From assembly GCF_013387465.1 (NCBI RefSeq), contig NZ_VYGV01000001.1, positions 293,873 through 357,872 on the forward strand: a stretch of DNA of 64,000 bases. The letters run 5' to 3'. Source of the stretch: Hydrogenophaga aromaticivorans (GTDB taxonomy: Bacteria; Pseudomonadota; Gammaproteobacteria; Burkholderiales; Burkholderiaceae_C). Below, piece after piece: positions 48,208 through 57,159 of the stretch (position 1 is its first letter; every line of letters starts with the position of its first letter). The notes beneath the pieces were generated by a model that was not told the DNA's origin, did no database searches, and saw only the letters and a list, made by a program, of their open reading frames with translations. The translations under genes were made by a program, and so were the position numbers.

Positions 48208-49881
48208 ATGACCGCCACCCGCACCGCCGACGCCCCCGTCACCATCTTCGGCCCGGACTTTCCGTTTGCCTTCGACGACTGGATCACCCACCCGCAGGGG
48301 CTGGGCGAGCTGCCGCCCGAGCGCCTGGGCAGCGAGGTCGCCATCGTGGGCGCGGGCATGGCCGGCATGGTGGCGGCCTACGAGCTGATGAAGCTGGGCC
48401 TCAAGCCCGTGGTCTACGAGGCTTCGCGTATGGGCGGGCGGCTGCGCTCGCAGCCGTTCGAAGGCGGCCAGGGTGTAGTGGCCGAACTCGGCGGCATGCG
48501 CTTTCCGGCGTCGAGCACCGCGTTTTTTCACTACGTGAACCGGCTCGGCCTGCAGACCCGGCCCTTCCCCAACCCGCTCACCCCCGCCGCGGGCTGCACC
48601 GTGATCGATCTCGAAGGCCAGACACACTGGGCGCGCCACCTGGCCGACCTGCCGCCGCTGTTTGCCGAGGTGGCCGAGGCCTGGGCCAGCGCGCTCGAAG
48701 ACGGCGCCGGTTTCAGCGGCCTGCAGCAGGCGCTGCGCGCGCGTGACGTGCCGCGCCTCAAAGCCCTGTGGGACCGCCTGGTGCCGCTGTGGGACGACCG
48801 CACCTTCTACGACTTCGTGGCGCAATCGCCGGCGTTTGCCGCTCTCTCGTTCCGCCACCGCGAGGTGTTTGGCCAGGTGGGTTTCGGCACCGGTGGCTGG
48901 GACTCGGACTTCCCCAACTCCATGCTGGAGATCCTGCGCGTGGTGCTGACCGGTTGCGACGAAAACCAGCACCTGATCGTGGGCGGCGCGCAGCAGGTTC
49001 CCGTGGGCCTGTGGCACCACGCACCCGGGGCACATGAACTGCGCCACTGGCCCGCCGGCACCACGCTGGCCCGCCTGCACCACGGTGCGCCGCGCCCGGG
49101 CGTGACGGCCATCGCGCGAGCACCCGACGGCCAGCTCGCGCTGACCGACACCTGGGGCAATACACGCCACTACCCGGCCGTGCTCACCACCTGCCAGAGC
49201 TGGCTGCTGACCACGCAGATCGCGGTGGAAGAGTCGCTGTTTTCGCAGAAGCACTGGATGGCGCTGGACCGAACACGCTACATGCAGTCGAGCAAGACCT
49301 TCGTCATGGTCGACCGCCCGTTCTGGAACGACCTGAAGGCCGACGGCTGGCCCACGCTGGGCATGACGCTCACCGATCGCCTCACGCGCGGCACCTACCT
49401 GTTCGACAACGGGCCGGACAAGCCGGGCGTGATCTGCCTGAGCTACGCCTGGATGGGCGACGCGCTCAAGATGCTGCCGCACGACACACAGAAGCGTGTG
49501 CAACTCGCGCTGTCGGCGTTGCAGAAAATCTACCCCGACGTGGACATCGCCAGTCACATCATCGGCGACCCGATCAGCGTGTCGTGGGAAGCCGACCCGC
49601 ATTTCCTCGGCGCCTTCAAGGGTGCCCTGCCGGGCCACTACCGCTACAACCACCGCATGTACAGCCACTTCATGCAGGACGCCTTTCCCGACGCCGAGCG
49701 CGGCATCTTCATCGCCGGCGACGATGTGTCGTGGACGCCGGCCTGGGTCGAAGGCGCGGTGCAGACCTCGCTGAACGCGGTCTGGGGCATCGTGCACCAC
49801 CTGGGCGGGCGGTGTCACGCGGCCAACCCGGGGCCAGGCGACGTGTTCACGCAGATCGGCCCCATGGCCTTGCCCGACTGA
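48208..49881 (+). CDS. davB: L-lysine 2-monooxygenase (flavin amino-acid monooxygenase)
   Basis: A 557-aa FAD enzyme of the amino-acid 2-monooxygenase family: L-lysine + O2 to 5-aminovaleramide + CO2. The FAD-binding fold is at residues 44-72 (VAIVGAGMAGMVAAYELMK) and the second motif is ASRMGGRLRSQPF and ELGGMRFP. The C-terminal GIFIAGDDVSWTPAWVEGAVQTS closes the FAD site. Tryptophan 2-monooxygenase (IaaM) is closely related, but the next gene encodes a nitrilase-type amidase like DavA, not the IaaH amidase, which favours lysine. Confidence 0.87.
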   Translation: MTATRTADAPVTIFGPDFPFAFDDWITHPQGLGELPPERLGSEVAIVGAGMAGMVAAYELMKLGLKPVVYEASRMGGRLRSQPFEGGQGVVAELGGMRFPASSTAFFHYVNRLGLQTRPFPNPLTPAAGCTVIDLEGQTHWARHLADLPPLFAEVAEAWASALEDGAGFSGLQQALRARDVPRLKALWDRLVPLWDDRTFYDFVAQSPAFAALSFRHREVFGQVGFGTGGWDSDFPNSMLEILRVVLTGCDENQHLIVGGAQQVPVGLWHHAPGAHELRHWPAGTTLARLHHGAPRPGVTAIARAPDGQLALTDTWGNTRHYPAVLTTCQSWLLTTQIAVEESLFSQKHWMALDRTRYMQSSKTFVMVDRPFWNDLKADGWPTLGMTLTDRLTRGTYLFDNGPDKPGVICLSYAWMGDALKMLPHDTQKRVQLALSALQKIYPDVDIASHIIGDPISVSWEADPHFLGAFKGALPGHYRYNHRMYSHFMQDAFPDAERGIFIAGDDVSWTPAWVEGAVQTSLNAVWGIVHHLGGRCHAANPGPGDVFTQIGPMALPD

Positions 49882-49901
49882 CGGCCACCGCCGCTGCCCC
49901 C

Positions 49902-50708
49902 ATGAACACCGAACCGCTCACCCTCGCCCTCTGGCAAACCCCCTACGCAGCCACCCCGGCCGAGGCGCTGCAAGGGCTTGATGACGAGGCCGCCCAGGCC
50001 CGTGCACAGGGCGCACAGTTGCTGGTGTGCCCCGAGATGGGCCTCACCGGCTACGCCATCGGCGCCGAGCGTGTGCAGGCCCTGGCCGAGCCGGCCGATG
50101 GCGCGCTGGCGCAGGCGGTGGCGGGCACCGCGCAGCGCCACGGCATCGCCGTCGTCTATGGCTACCCCGAGCACCACCCGCAAGGAAAGCCTTTCAACGC
50201 CGTGCAGGTGATCGGCCCCGACGGCGCGCGGCTGATGAACTACCGCAAGACCCATCTGTATGGCGGGCTGGACCACGCGCAGTTCAGCGCCGGCGACACC
50301 GCGCCACAGGTCTTCGAGTGGCGTGGCTGGCGCCTGGGCCTGCTGATCTGCTACGACGTGGAGTTTCCAGAGACCGTGCGCCTGTTGGCGCTGCAGGGGG
50401 TGGACGCGGTGCTGGTGCCCACGGCCAACATGGCGGCGTTCGACGAGGTGCAGAACCTGCTGGTGCCCGCGCGCGCCTGCGAAAACCGGGTGTTCGTGGC
50501 CTACGCCAACGCCTGCGGCCACGAACCGGGCATGCACTACGGCGGACTGAGCACCGTGGCCGGCCCCGAGGGCGGCGTGTTGAGCCGCGCCGGCCGCGAC
50601 GGGGAACTGCTGTTCGCCACGCTGACACGGGAAGCCCTCGACGGTGCGCGCCGGTCGTCGCCGTGGTCCGCGCGGCGACCGGATCTCTACGGTCCGCTGG
50701 CGGTTTGA
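49902..50708 (+). CDS. davA: 5-aminovaleramidase (nitrilase superfamily)
   Basis: A 268-aa carbon-nitrogen hydrolase that would convert 5-aminovaleramide to 5-aminovalerate and ammonia. The catalytic triad can be placed at Glu45 (VCPEMGLTG), Lys116 (NYRKTHLYG) and Cys150 (LLICYDVEFPE). It begins 20 nt after davB and completes the first two steps of the aminovalerate route; davT and davD for the later steps are not in the window. Confidence 0.87.
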   Translation: MNTEPLTLALWQTPYAATPAEALQGLDDEAAQARAQGAQLLVCPEMGLTGYAIGAERVQALAEPADGALAQAVAGTAQRHGIAVVYGYPEHHPQGKPFNAVQVIGPDGARLMNYRKTHLYGGLDHAQFSAGDTAPQVFEWRGWRLGLLICYDVEFPETVRLLALQGVDAVLVPTANMAAFDEVQNLLVPARACENRVFVAYANACGHEPGMHYGGLSTVAGPEGGVLSRAGRDGELLFATLTREALDGARRSSPWSARRPDLYGPLAV

Positions 50709-50742
50709 CGCTCGCAGGGCCGAAAGGGTCAGCGACCGGGCT

Positions 50743-51525
50743 TCAGATTTCCGCCGCGCCCGGCGCCTGCGAACGGATGAAGCCCAGCACCGACGCACCC
50801 TGCGTGTTGGTGAACAGCGAACGGTCGCCCACCTCACAATTGGCCGCCGTGCCGGACGACGTGAGTCCGACCACGCCCTGGCGCCCGCCCGCGGCCCGGT
50901 ACACCGGCCCCCCCGAATCCCCGGCGCAGGCGTTGCTGAGGGCGCCGGTGTAGGTGAAGCCCACGTGGTTTTCATTGACCGAGGTCAGGCTCGCATAACC
51001 CACAGCGAACTCGAAACCCGGGCCACCCCATCCCGACAGGAACACCCCGTCTCCCACACTGGACGGCTGGCTGACCAGCAGGGGCATGGTGGGATTGGGC
51101 ATGGCGGCTGGCAGAGTCACCACGGCCGCATCGTTCACATAGCCGGAACTATTTTGTGCGAAGCCGGGATGGGCCACCCAGCCACTGGCATTCAACGCCT
51201 TGACACTGCCGTCGGCGCGCCACACCGCCGCCGCCACCCGGCTGGTGCCGGCGGGCACACAGTGCGCCGCCGTCAACACCTTGACCGGCGTGAGCAGCAC
51301 GCCCGAACAGATGCTGGAGTTGCCCCCGGCACCCACCACCACCAGAAGGATCACCGGCGTTTTTTCGGGTGAAGCGCAGTTGCTGCCGTTCGCGATCTTG
51401 GGCTGCACACCCACGCTGCCGCACAGCTCAGCCGCGCTGGGCAGCGACACGTCGTCGCCACCACCCCCGCAACCCGCCAGCAGCAAGGCCATCACCACGC
51501 CCAGGTATTTGAATCCGTGTTTCAT
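50743..51525 (-). CDS. Trypsin-like serine protease lipoprotein
   Basis: A 260-aa S1-family protease with a lipoprotein signal: LLAGC with Cys19, followed by a Gly-rich spacer. The catalytic triad is visible as His88 (LTAAHC), Asp132 (NDAAVV) and Ser204 (GDSGGP). It is therefore probably outer-membrane anchored and active. Start 51525 (MKHGFKYLG) has GGGGAAG upstream. A LysR gene follows on the same strand; convergent with davA. Confidence 0.88.
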   Translation of the reverse strand: MKHGFKYLGVVMALLLAGCGGGGDDVSLPSAAELCGSVGVQPKIANGSNCASPEKTPVILLVVVGAGGNSSICSGVLLTPVKVLTAAHCVPAGTSRVAAAVWRADGSVKALNASGWVAHPGFAQNSSGYVNDAAVVTLPAAMPNPTMPLLVSQPSSVGDGVFLSGWGGPGFEFAVGYASLTSVNENHVGFTYTGALSNACAGDSGGPVYRAAGGRQGVVGLTSSGTAANCEVGDRSLFTNTQGASVLGFIRSQAPGAAEI

Positions 51526-51588
51526 GTCTTCCCCCATCAACTCGATCACCCGCCAACGGCGGCACGAAGCCCAGACTGTAGCGCGAGA

Positions 51589-52521
51589 TCAGACACGACC
51601 GACCGACCAGAAATCGGGCTGCCCGTAGTGGTGCTTGAGAAAGTCGATCCACAGCCGCACGCGCAGCGCCAGGTGTTTGCGCTGCGGGAACAGCGCGAAG
51701 ATGCCGTTGGGCGGCGCAGCGTAGTCCTCCAGCACGGCCTCCAGCCGACCGGCCGCGATGTCGGCTTCCACCTCCCAGATGCTGCGCCAGGCGATGCCAT
51801 AACCGGCCAGACACCATTCGTGCAGCACCTGCCCGTCCGAGCAGTCCAGCGGCCCCCCCGGGCGCAGGTGCACGAGGTCGGTGCCGCCCCCTTCGGCCGC
51901 CGGCACCGCAAAGGCCCAGCCGCGCGTCTGCGAGGCATCGCTGGACAGGGTGAGGCAGTCAAAGCGCGCCAGATCGGCCGGCGTGGCGGGTCGGCCGTGT
52001 TGCTGCAGGTACTTCGGCGTGGCCACACACAGCCGGCGGTTGTCGGCCAGGCGCACGCTCACCAGCGAGGAGTCGGGCAGATCCCCCACCCGCACCGCGC
52101 AGTCGTAGGCCTCGCCGGCCACGTCGACCACGCGGTCGCTCAGGTTGAGCGAGATCGTCACCTCGGGGTGCAGTTCGCGAAAGCGCGGCACCAGCGGCGC
52201 CACGTGGCGGCGGCCAAAGCCGGCCGGTGCGGTGAGGCGCAGGTGCCCGCTGGCCTTGACGCCGCCGGCGCTGACGCTGGCTTCGGCGTTGGCCAGGTCG
52301 GTCAGCAGGCGCTGGCAATCCTCCAGGAAGGCGCTGCCTTCGTGCGTGAGGGTGATGCGGCGCGTGGTGCGCACCATGAGCTTGACGCCCAGGCGCGACT
52401 CCAGCCCGTCGAGCCGGCGCCCGATGATCGCCGGGGCCACGCCTTCGGCTTTGGCGGCGGCGGTGAGGCTGCCACGGGTCGCCACGGAGGCGAACGTTTC
52501 GAGCTGCTTGAGCTTGTCCAT
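51589..52521 (-). CDS. LysR family transcriptional regulator
   Basis: A 310-aa LysR protein of the CrgA/AaeR-like branch: HTH at residues 1-60 (KQLETFASVATRGSLTAAAK, IIGRRLDGLESRLG) and a substrate-binding domain with LRLTAPAGFGRRHVAPLV. Start 52521 (MDKLKQLETF). An imperfect dyad lies just upstream. The target is unknown: its neighbours are a protease and a DUF4189 protein. Confidence 0.92.
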   Translation of the reverse strand: MDKLKQLETFASVATRGSLTAAAKAEGVAPAIIGRRLDGLESRLGVKLMVRTTRRITLTHEGSAFLEDCQRLLTDLANAEASVSAGGVKASGHLRLTAPAGFGRRHVAPLVPRFRELHPEVTISLNLSDRVVDVAGEAYDCAVRVGDLPDSSLVSVRLADNRRLCVATPKYLQQHGRPATPADLARFDCLTLSSDASQTRGWAFAVPAAEGGGTDLVHLRPGGPLDCSDGQVLHEWCLAGYGIAWRSIWEVEADIAAGRLEAVLEDYAAPPNGIFALFPQRKHLALRVRLWIDFLKHHYGQPDFWSVGRV

Positions 52522-52530
52522 GGAACCGCA

Positions 52531-52556
52531 GATTACCTCAACAAAAGAGGGTAATC
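52531..52556. promoter_or_regulatory. Inverted repeat upstream of LysR gene
   Basis: Arms GATTACC (52531-52537) and GGTAATC (52550-52556) with a 12-nt spacer, 10 nt before the LysR start at 52521. Probably an autoregulatory site. Confidence 0.4.
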
Positions 52557-52665
52557 AACGGAAATCATGCATCAATTTATAACCAAATTCGCCACACTGA
52601 GGCGACGTGGCCGGCAACGCCAGCGCGCTCCGGCCGACCGGAGCGCTTCCGTGCTCAAGCGCAGC

Positions 52666-53049
52666 TCAGTTGCACTGCGCTTCGAGGTTGGGGATCGGGC
52701 CGCAACCCTCCCCGCCCTGGGCGGTACAGGCGTTGTTGGCCGCTGTTTGCGCATCGAAGGCCGTACCCGCCCCTTTCGCGACCACCACAAAACCACCACC
52801 GGCCTTGGTGCCCGCGGAGACCGCACCGCACTGCTCGAACTGGAGCACCACCCGGCAATCGCTGGCATCACATTCGTCGCGCGCTTCGTCGTTGGCGACC
52901 GACTGCGTCAGCGCGCCGGTAGAGATGGCCACGCGCCGCGTCGAATCACTCACGGCCACCGATCCATAACCATCGTCATTGCCGCCGCAGGCGGTCAACA
53001 GCAGGGAAGCCACGCACACAGCACACAGGCCCCACAGAGATCTTTTCAT
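52666..53049 (-). CDS. DUF4189 lipoprotein
   Basis: A 127-aa lipoprotein with LLTAC lipobox (Cys21) and a C-terminal DUF4189-like domain: YGSVAVSDSTRRVAIS, ARDECDASDCRVVLQFEQCGAVS, and AQTAANNACTAQGGEGCG, with paired cysteines that likely form disulfides. The function of the family is unknown. Start 53049 (MKRSLWGLCAV) gives a proper signal peptide. Confidence 0.8.
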   Translation of the reverse strand: MKRSLWGLCAVCVASLLLTACGGNDDGYGSVAVSDSTRRVAISTGALTQSVANDEARDECDASDCRVVLQFEQCGAVSAGTKAGGGFVVVAKGAGTAFDAQTAANNACTAQGGEGCGPIPNLEAQCN

Positions 53050-53185
53050 ATCCAACCTCCTCTGAAAAACACAACAGGCACGAACGCGAACCCCGCGTTC
53101 CGCAAAGAGTTTATTCCAGCCGAGGGCTTGCATCCACCACGGAAGGCCGCCCCTGCCCCGGCTGACCGGGAGGCCTTCCTGAACC

Positions 53186-54118
53186 TCAGGCGCGCCAGCC
53201 CCTGGGCAGGCCGGCTTCGGGCGTCATGCCGTAAACCGGCTCGCCGGGCAGGCCGGCTTTGAGCGGTTCGCGCGCGGCAAAGAGTTGCTGAAGATCGATC
53301 CCGGTGGACACGCCCATGGCCTCGAACATGAAGACCAGGTCTTCGGTGACCACGTTGCCGCTGGCGCCCGGCGCGTAGGGGCAGCCGCCCAGGCCGCCGA
53401 GCGAGCTGTCGAAACTGCGCACGCCGGCGTCGAACGCTGCCAGGCAGTTGGCCAGACCGAGGCCACGCGTGTTGTGCATGTGGGCCGCGCCTGCGTGCGA
53501 GCCCAGCTCGGCGCGCAACCGGGTGAACAGGCGGCGCACCTGCGCCGGGTGGGCCATGCCGGTGGTGTCGGACAGGCCGACTTCGTCCACCCCCGCCTCC
53601 ACACAGGCGAGTGCGAGGCGGATCACGTCGTCTTCGGCCACCGCGCCCTGCAAGGTGCAACCGAAGGCGGTGGACAGGCCCACCTCCACCGGCACGCCGG
53701 GCGCGACCTCGTTGCGCAGCGCGACCACGCTGCGCAGTTCTTCGACCATCTGCGCGCTCGTCTTGCGCACGTTGGCCAGCGAATGCGCTTCACTCGCCGA
53801 CACCGGCAGGGTGAGCTTGTGCACGCCAGCCGTCAGCGCGGCCCAGGCGCCGCGCCGGTTGGGCACCAGCGCCATCACGCGCAGACCGGGGTGCGAGACG
53901 GTGAGGGTGAGCGCGTGCCGCACCACAGCGGCCACGTCGGCCATCTGCGGCAGCAGCTTCGCGGGCACGAAGGAACCCACTTCGATCTCGCGCAGGCCGG
54001 CCGCGGCGAGTGCGTCGATCCAGCGGCACTTGTCGGCTGTCGGCATGGTGGCCTTGACGGACTGCAGTCCGTCGCGTGGACCGACTTCGCTGATGTGGAC
54101 GTCGAGAGCGGTGCGCAT
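53186..54118 (-). CDS. Hydroxymethylglutaryl-CoA lyase-family enzyme
   Basis: A 310-aa DRE-TIM lyase that would split HMG-CoA to acetoacetate and acetyl-CoA. The metal motif VGPRDGLQ, the VEVGLSTAFGC, HMHNTRG, and GGLGGCPYAPGASGNV (with the catalytic Cys) are visible. The 18-nt spacing to the CoA-transferase gene indicates an operon. Acting on a related 3-hydroxyacyl-CoA such as citramalyl-CoA is possible. Confidence 0.9.
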   Translation of the reverse strand: MRTALDVHISEVGPRDGLQSVKATMPTADKCRWIDALAAAGLREIEVGSFVPAKLLPQMADVAAVVRHALTLTVSHPGLRVMALVPNRRGAWAALTAGVHKLTLPVSASEAHSLANVRKTSAQMVEELRSVVALRNEVAPGVPVEVGLSTAFGCTLQGAVAEDDVIRLALACVEAGVDEVGLSDTTGMAHPAQVRRLFTRLRAELGSHAGAAHMHNTRGLGLANCLAAFDAGVRSFDSSLGGLGGCPYAPGASGNVVTEDLVFMFEAMGVSTGIDLQQLFAAREPLKAGLPGEPVYGMTPEAGLPRGWRA

Positions 54119-54135
54119 GGTTGAGGGCCCCCGGT

Positions 54136-55353
54136 TCAGGCCACGGCCGCGAGCGCACGAAGGCGTTCGATGTCCGACGCTGCGTAGCCCAGGCCTTGCA
54201 GCAGCTCGCTGGTGTGTTGCCCCGTCGTGGGGGGCTGCAGGCGAACGCCCAGGCGGTGGCCGTCCATGGTGAAGGGGAACAGCGTGGTCTTGGCGGTCTG
54301 GCCGGCGCGCGCGCCGTCGGGCAGGGTGATGTCGGCCAGGCCGCCGGTGGCCAGCAGGTGTTCGTCGTCGTACAGCTCTTCGGGCTTGCGGATCGGCGCG
54401 AAGGGTAGGCCCACTTTTTCGAACAGCGTGGCCAGTTCGGCGGCGCTGCGCTGGGCCAGCCGCTCGCGCAAGATCGGCAGCAACTGGGGGCGCAACGTCA
54501 CGCGGGCGTTGTTGTCGGGATAGCGCGGGTCGGCCTTGAGGTCGGCGAAACCGAGCGCATCGCAAAACGTGGCCCATTGCGCGTCGCTCACAGCGGCCAG
54601 GAAAATCTGTTCGCCATTTTTCACGGTGAACACGTCGTACACCGCCCAGGCCGAAATGCGCTCGGGCATGGGCGCCGCGGCCTGGCCGGTGATGGCGTAC
54701 TGCAGCATGTGCTGGCCGACCAGGAGGACGTTGTTCTCGAACAGCGCGCTCTGCACCTCCTGCCCTTTGCCGGTGATGCCACGCTGGATCAGCGCGCCCA
54801 GCGCGCCGATGGCGCCGAACATGCCGCCCATGATGTCGTTCACGCTGGTGCCCGCGCGCAGCGGGTCGCCGGGGCGTCCGGTCATGTAGGCCAGGCCGCC
54901 CATCATCTGCACCACTTCGTCGAGAGCGGTGCGGTGGTCGTAGGGGCCGGGCAGAAAGCCCTTGTGGCTGACGTAGATGCAGCGCGGATTCACCTGCGAC
55001 AGGGCCTGGTAGTCGAGCCCGTACTTCTTCATGGTGCCGGGCTTGAAGTTCTCGGCCACGATGTCGGCACTCGCCGCCAGGCGGCGAGCAGCGTCGGCGC
55101 CATCCGGGTGGTGCAGGTTGATCGCGATGCTCTTCTTGTTGCGGTTGAAGAGCGGGAAAAACCCGGCGCCCGAGCCCAGCAGGTGGCGCGTGCGGTCGCC
55201 GTCGATGGGTTCGACCTTGATGACCTCGGCCCCCATGTCGGCGAGCACCATGCCGCAGGTGGGGCCCATGACCATGTGGGTGAACTCGACCACGCGCAGG
55301 CCCTTGAGCGGCTGCGGGATGGTGGAGGCTGGGGCGTTGGGCTCGGCGTTCAT
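54136..55353 (-). CDS. CaiB/BaiF family (class III) CoA transferase
   Basis: A 405-aa class III CoA transferase. The N-terminal GLRVVEFTHMVMGPTCGMVLADMGAEVIKVE and the active-site Asp region (GPYDHRTALDEVVQMMGG) fit the family. The substrate is unknown: with an HMG-CoA lyase in the same operon, transfer of CoA to 3-hydroxy-3-methylglutarate or a related dicarboxylate is plausible. Start 55353 (MNAEPNAP) is preferred; in-frame ATGs at 55371 and upstream exist. Confidence 0.88.
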   Translation of the reverse strand: MNAEPNAPASTIPQPLKGLRVVEFTHMVMGPTCGMVLADMGAEVIKVEPIDGDRTRHLLGSGAGFFPLFNRNKKSIAINLHHPDGADAARRLAASADIVAENFKPGTMKKYGLDYQALSQVNPRCIYVSHKGFLPGPYDHRTALDEVVQMMGGLAYMTGRPGDPLRAGTSVNDIMGGMFGAIGALGALIQRGITGKGQEVQSALFENNVLLVGQHMLQYAITGQAAAPMPERISAWAVYDVFTVKNGEQIFLAAVSDAQWATFCDALGFADLKADPRYPDNNARVTLRPQLLPILRERLAQRSAAELATLFEKVGLPFAPIRKPEELYDDEHLLATGGLADITLPDGARAGQTAKTTLFPFTMDGHRLGVRLQPPTTGQHTSELLQGLGYAASDIERLRALAAVA

Positions 55354-55737
55354 GGCTTCGGATTCGTTCATCAAGGTGCACATCATGCCCGCACCCCCTG
55401 CGCCGGATCGAACCCTCGCAGGGCCCATGGACAAAAGATGGACGGCTTTTTCCGGCGTCCAAGCAGCAGATCATGTGGGAATACCCGAGTGGATCGACTG
55501 TAGCGCCCCGACCCTGTCGTTACAAAGAGTCGCAGCGGTGTTACCCCGGCCGGTGCGCCGCGCGATCCCCTGCCAGCCAAGCACCGGTGGCCACTTTCGG
55601 CGCTGCGGCCATGGGTGTCCATGGCGCCGCAAGATACCCAGTTCTCGGTATTGACAGCCCCTGGGGCCACTGGCAATGTAACCAACCGTACACGCCGAAT
55701 TCCTTGCGCGCCGGAACTGGACACCAGGTTACACAAA
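55354..55737. promoter_or_regulatory. Divergent promoter region, CoA transferase / sensor kinase
   Basis: A 384-nt gap with no gene. GTTACAAAG and TGTAACC/GGTTACA words (55677 and 55728 regions) lie close to the kinase start; I see no clear -10/-35 pair. It probably carries promoters for both directions. Confidence 0.35.
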
Positions 55738-57135
55738 ATGACCGTTTCCGAGATCCTGAGGCCCCCACAGCCGTTGAACCTGCGCAAACGGTTCGCGCTG
55801 GCGAGTCTGCTTGTGATCTCGGCGATCGCCATCGTGCTCGGTCTGGTGCTGTCCAACGTGCTGACCGAGCGCATGTTGCAGCGCGAGGGCGAAGTCTCCC
55901 GGGCCTTCATGCAGAACCTGCTGACGACCGACCAGTCGGCCGAGTTCCTCGCCAACCCCACCGACCCTGAGCTCCGTCAACGCTTCCTGCGCTCCATGGA
56001 GCACATCGTCGCCATGCGCGACACCGTGCGCTCAAACGCCTACGGGCTCGACAAGTCCGTGCTGTGGTCCACCAACAAGAGCCTGGTCGGCCGCAAGTTC
56101 GAGGACAACCCCGAACTCGACACCGCGCTCATGGGCCGCCTCGAAGTGCATGCGGAGAGCATCAACATCGAGGAAGCGTTCAAGGACAGCAAAGCGGAAC
56201 ATGTCGGCATGTCGGGGCACGACGGTTTTTTTGTCGAAACCTACATGCCGATCCTGGCCCAGGACAGCAACCGGGTGCTGGGCGTCATGGAACTCTACAA
56301 GTACCCCACCCAGCTCAACGCCGCGATCCACCGCGGCCTCCAGCAGCTCTGGATCGCCTGCTTTCTTTGTGCCATCGGCCTCTTTGTCACCCTGTACTGG
56401 ATCGTCGCGCATGCCGACAAGACCTTGCGTGACCAGCAGTTGCGCCTGACCGAAGCGCAAAGCCTGGCCTCGGCGGTCGAACTGGCCAGCGCCGTGGCCC
56501 ACAACCTGCGCAACCCGCTGGCCTCCATCCGCTCGGCGGCCGAGCTCATGAACGGCGGCCACCTCGACGAAGACGAGATCAGCGAAGTGAGTGAGGAAGT
56601 GATCGACGCCGTGGACCGGGCCGACCGCTGGATCACGGAACTGGTGCACGTGTCCCAGGCGCCCCAGCTGCAGCCCGAAGCCGTGGACCTGGGGCCGCTG
56701 GTCGACACCTGCCTGCTGGAGATGGCCCCCGAGATGAACCGCCGCCACATCGTCTGGAACGTGGACAGCACCACGGCCCTGCAGGTCGATGCCCACCCGG
56801 CCACCCTGCGGCAGATCCTGTTGAGCATCATGGCCAACGCCATCGAAGCCATGCCCGGCGGGGGGCATCTGGACATCAGCTGGTGCAGCACGCCCACGCT
56901 GGCCGGCATCCGGCTCTCGGACAGTGGCACAGGCATCTCGGACGAGGTGCAGCAGCGCCTGTTCCGCCCGTTCTTCACCACCAAAGGCGGCGGCCTGGGC
57001 ATCGGTCTGGCCCTCGTCAAGCGCATGGTCGAGCAATGGCAGGGCCACCTCACGCTGGCGCCGGCGGGTGCGAAGGGCACCGTCGTCGAGATCCTGCTGC
57101 CCCGTTCCGCACCCTGCCTGACCCAACCGGCCTGA
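55738..57135 (+). CDS. Sensor histidine kinase
   Basis: A 465-aa membrane kinase. TM1 is at about residues 19-41 and TM2 at 203-225, enclosing a 160-residue periplasmic sensor. The phospho-accepting His255 is in SAVAHNLRNPLASIRSAAEL; the ATPase boxes are NAIEAMPGG, LSDSGTGI and GGGLGIGLALVKRM. The start at 55738 (MTVSEILRPP) follows a short leader. It is 24 nt upstream of its response regulator. The periplasmic signal is unknown. Confidence 0.92.
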   Translation: MTVSEILRPPQPLNLRKRFALASLLVISAIAIVLGLVLSNVLTERMLQREGEVSRAFMQNLLTTDQSAEFLANPTDPELRQRFLRSMEHIVAMRDTVRSNAYGLDKSVLWSTNKSLVGRKFEDNPELDTALMGRLEVHAESINIEEAFKDSKAEHVGMSGHDGFFVETYMPILAQDSNRVLGVMELYKYPTQLNAAIHRGLQQLWIACFLCAIGLFVTLYWIVAHADKTLRDQQLRLTEAQSLASAVELASAVAHNLRNPLASIRSAAELMNGGHLDEDEISEVSEEVIDAVDRADRWITELVHVSQAPQLQPEAVDLGPLVDTCLLEMAPEMNRRHIVWNVDSTTALQVDAHPATLRQILLSIMANAIEAMPGGGHLDISWCSTPTLAGIRLSDSGTGISDEVQQRLFRPFFTTKGGGLGIGLALVKRMVEQWQGHLTLAPAGAKGTVVEILLPRSAPCLTQPA

Positions 57136-57159
57136 AAGCCCCAACCCGAGAGCTGCACC

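Noticed and set aside
48106..49818. 570-codon frame opposite davB
   Set aside because: Antisense shadow with no recognisable motifs.
48208..50708. iaaM-iaaH auxin pathway as the identity of the two genes
   Set aside because: The second gene is a nitrilase-type amidase with Glu-Lys-Cys, not an amidase-signature IaaH; lysine export gene adjacent favours davBA.
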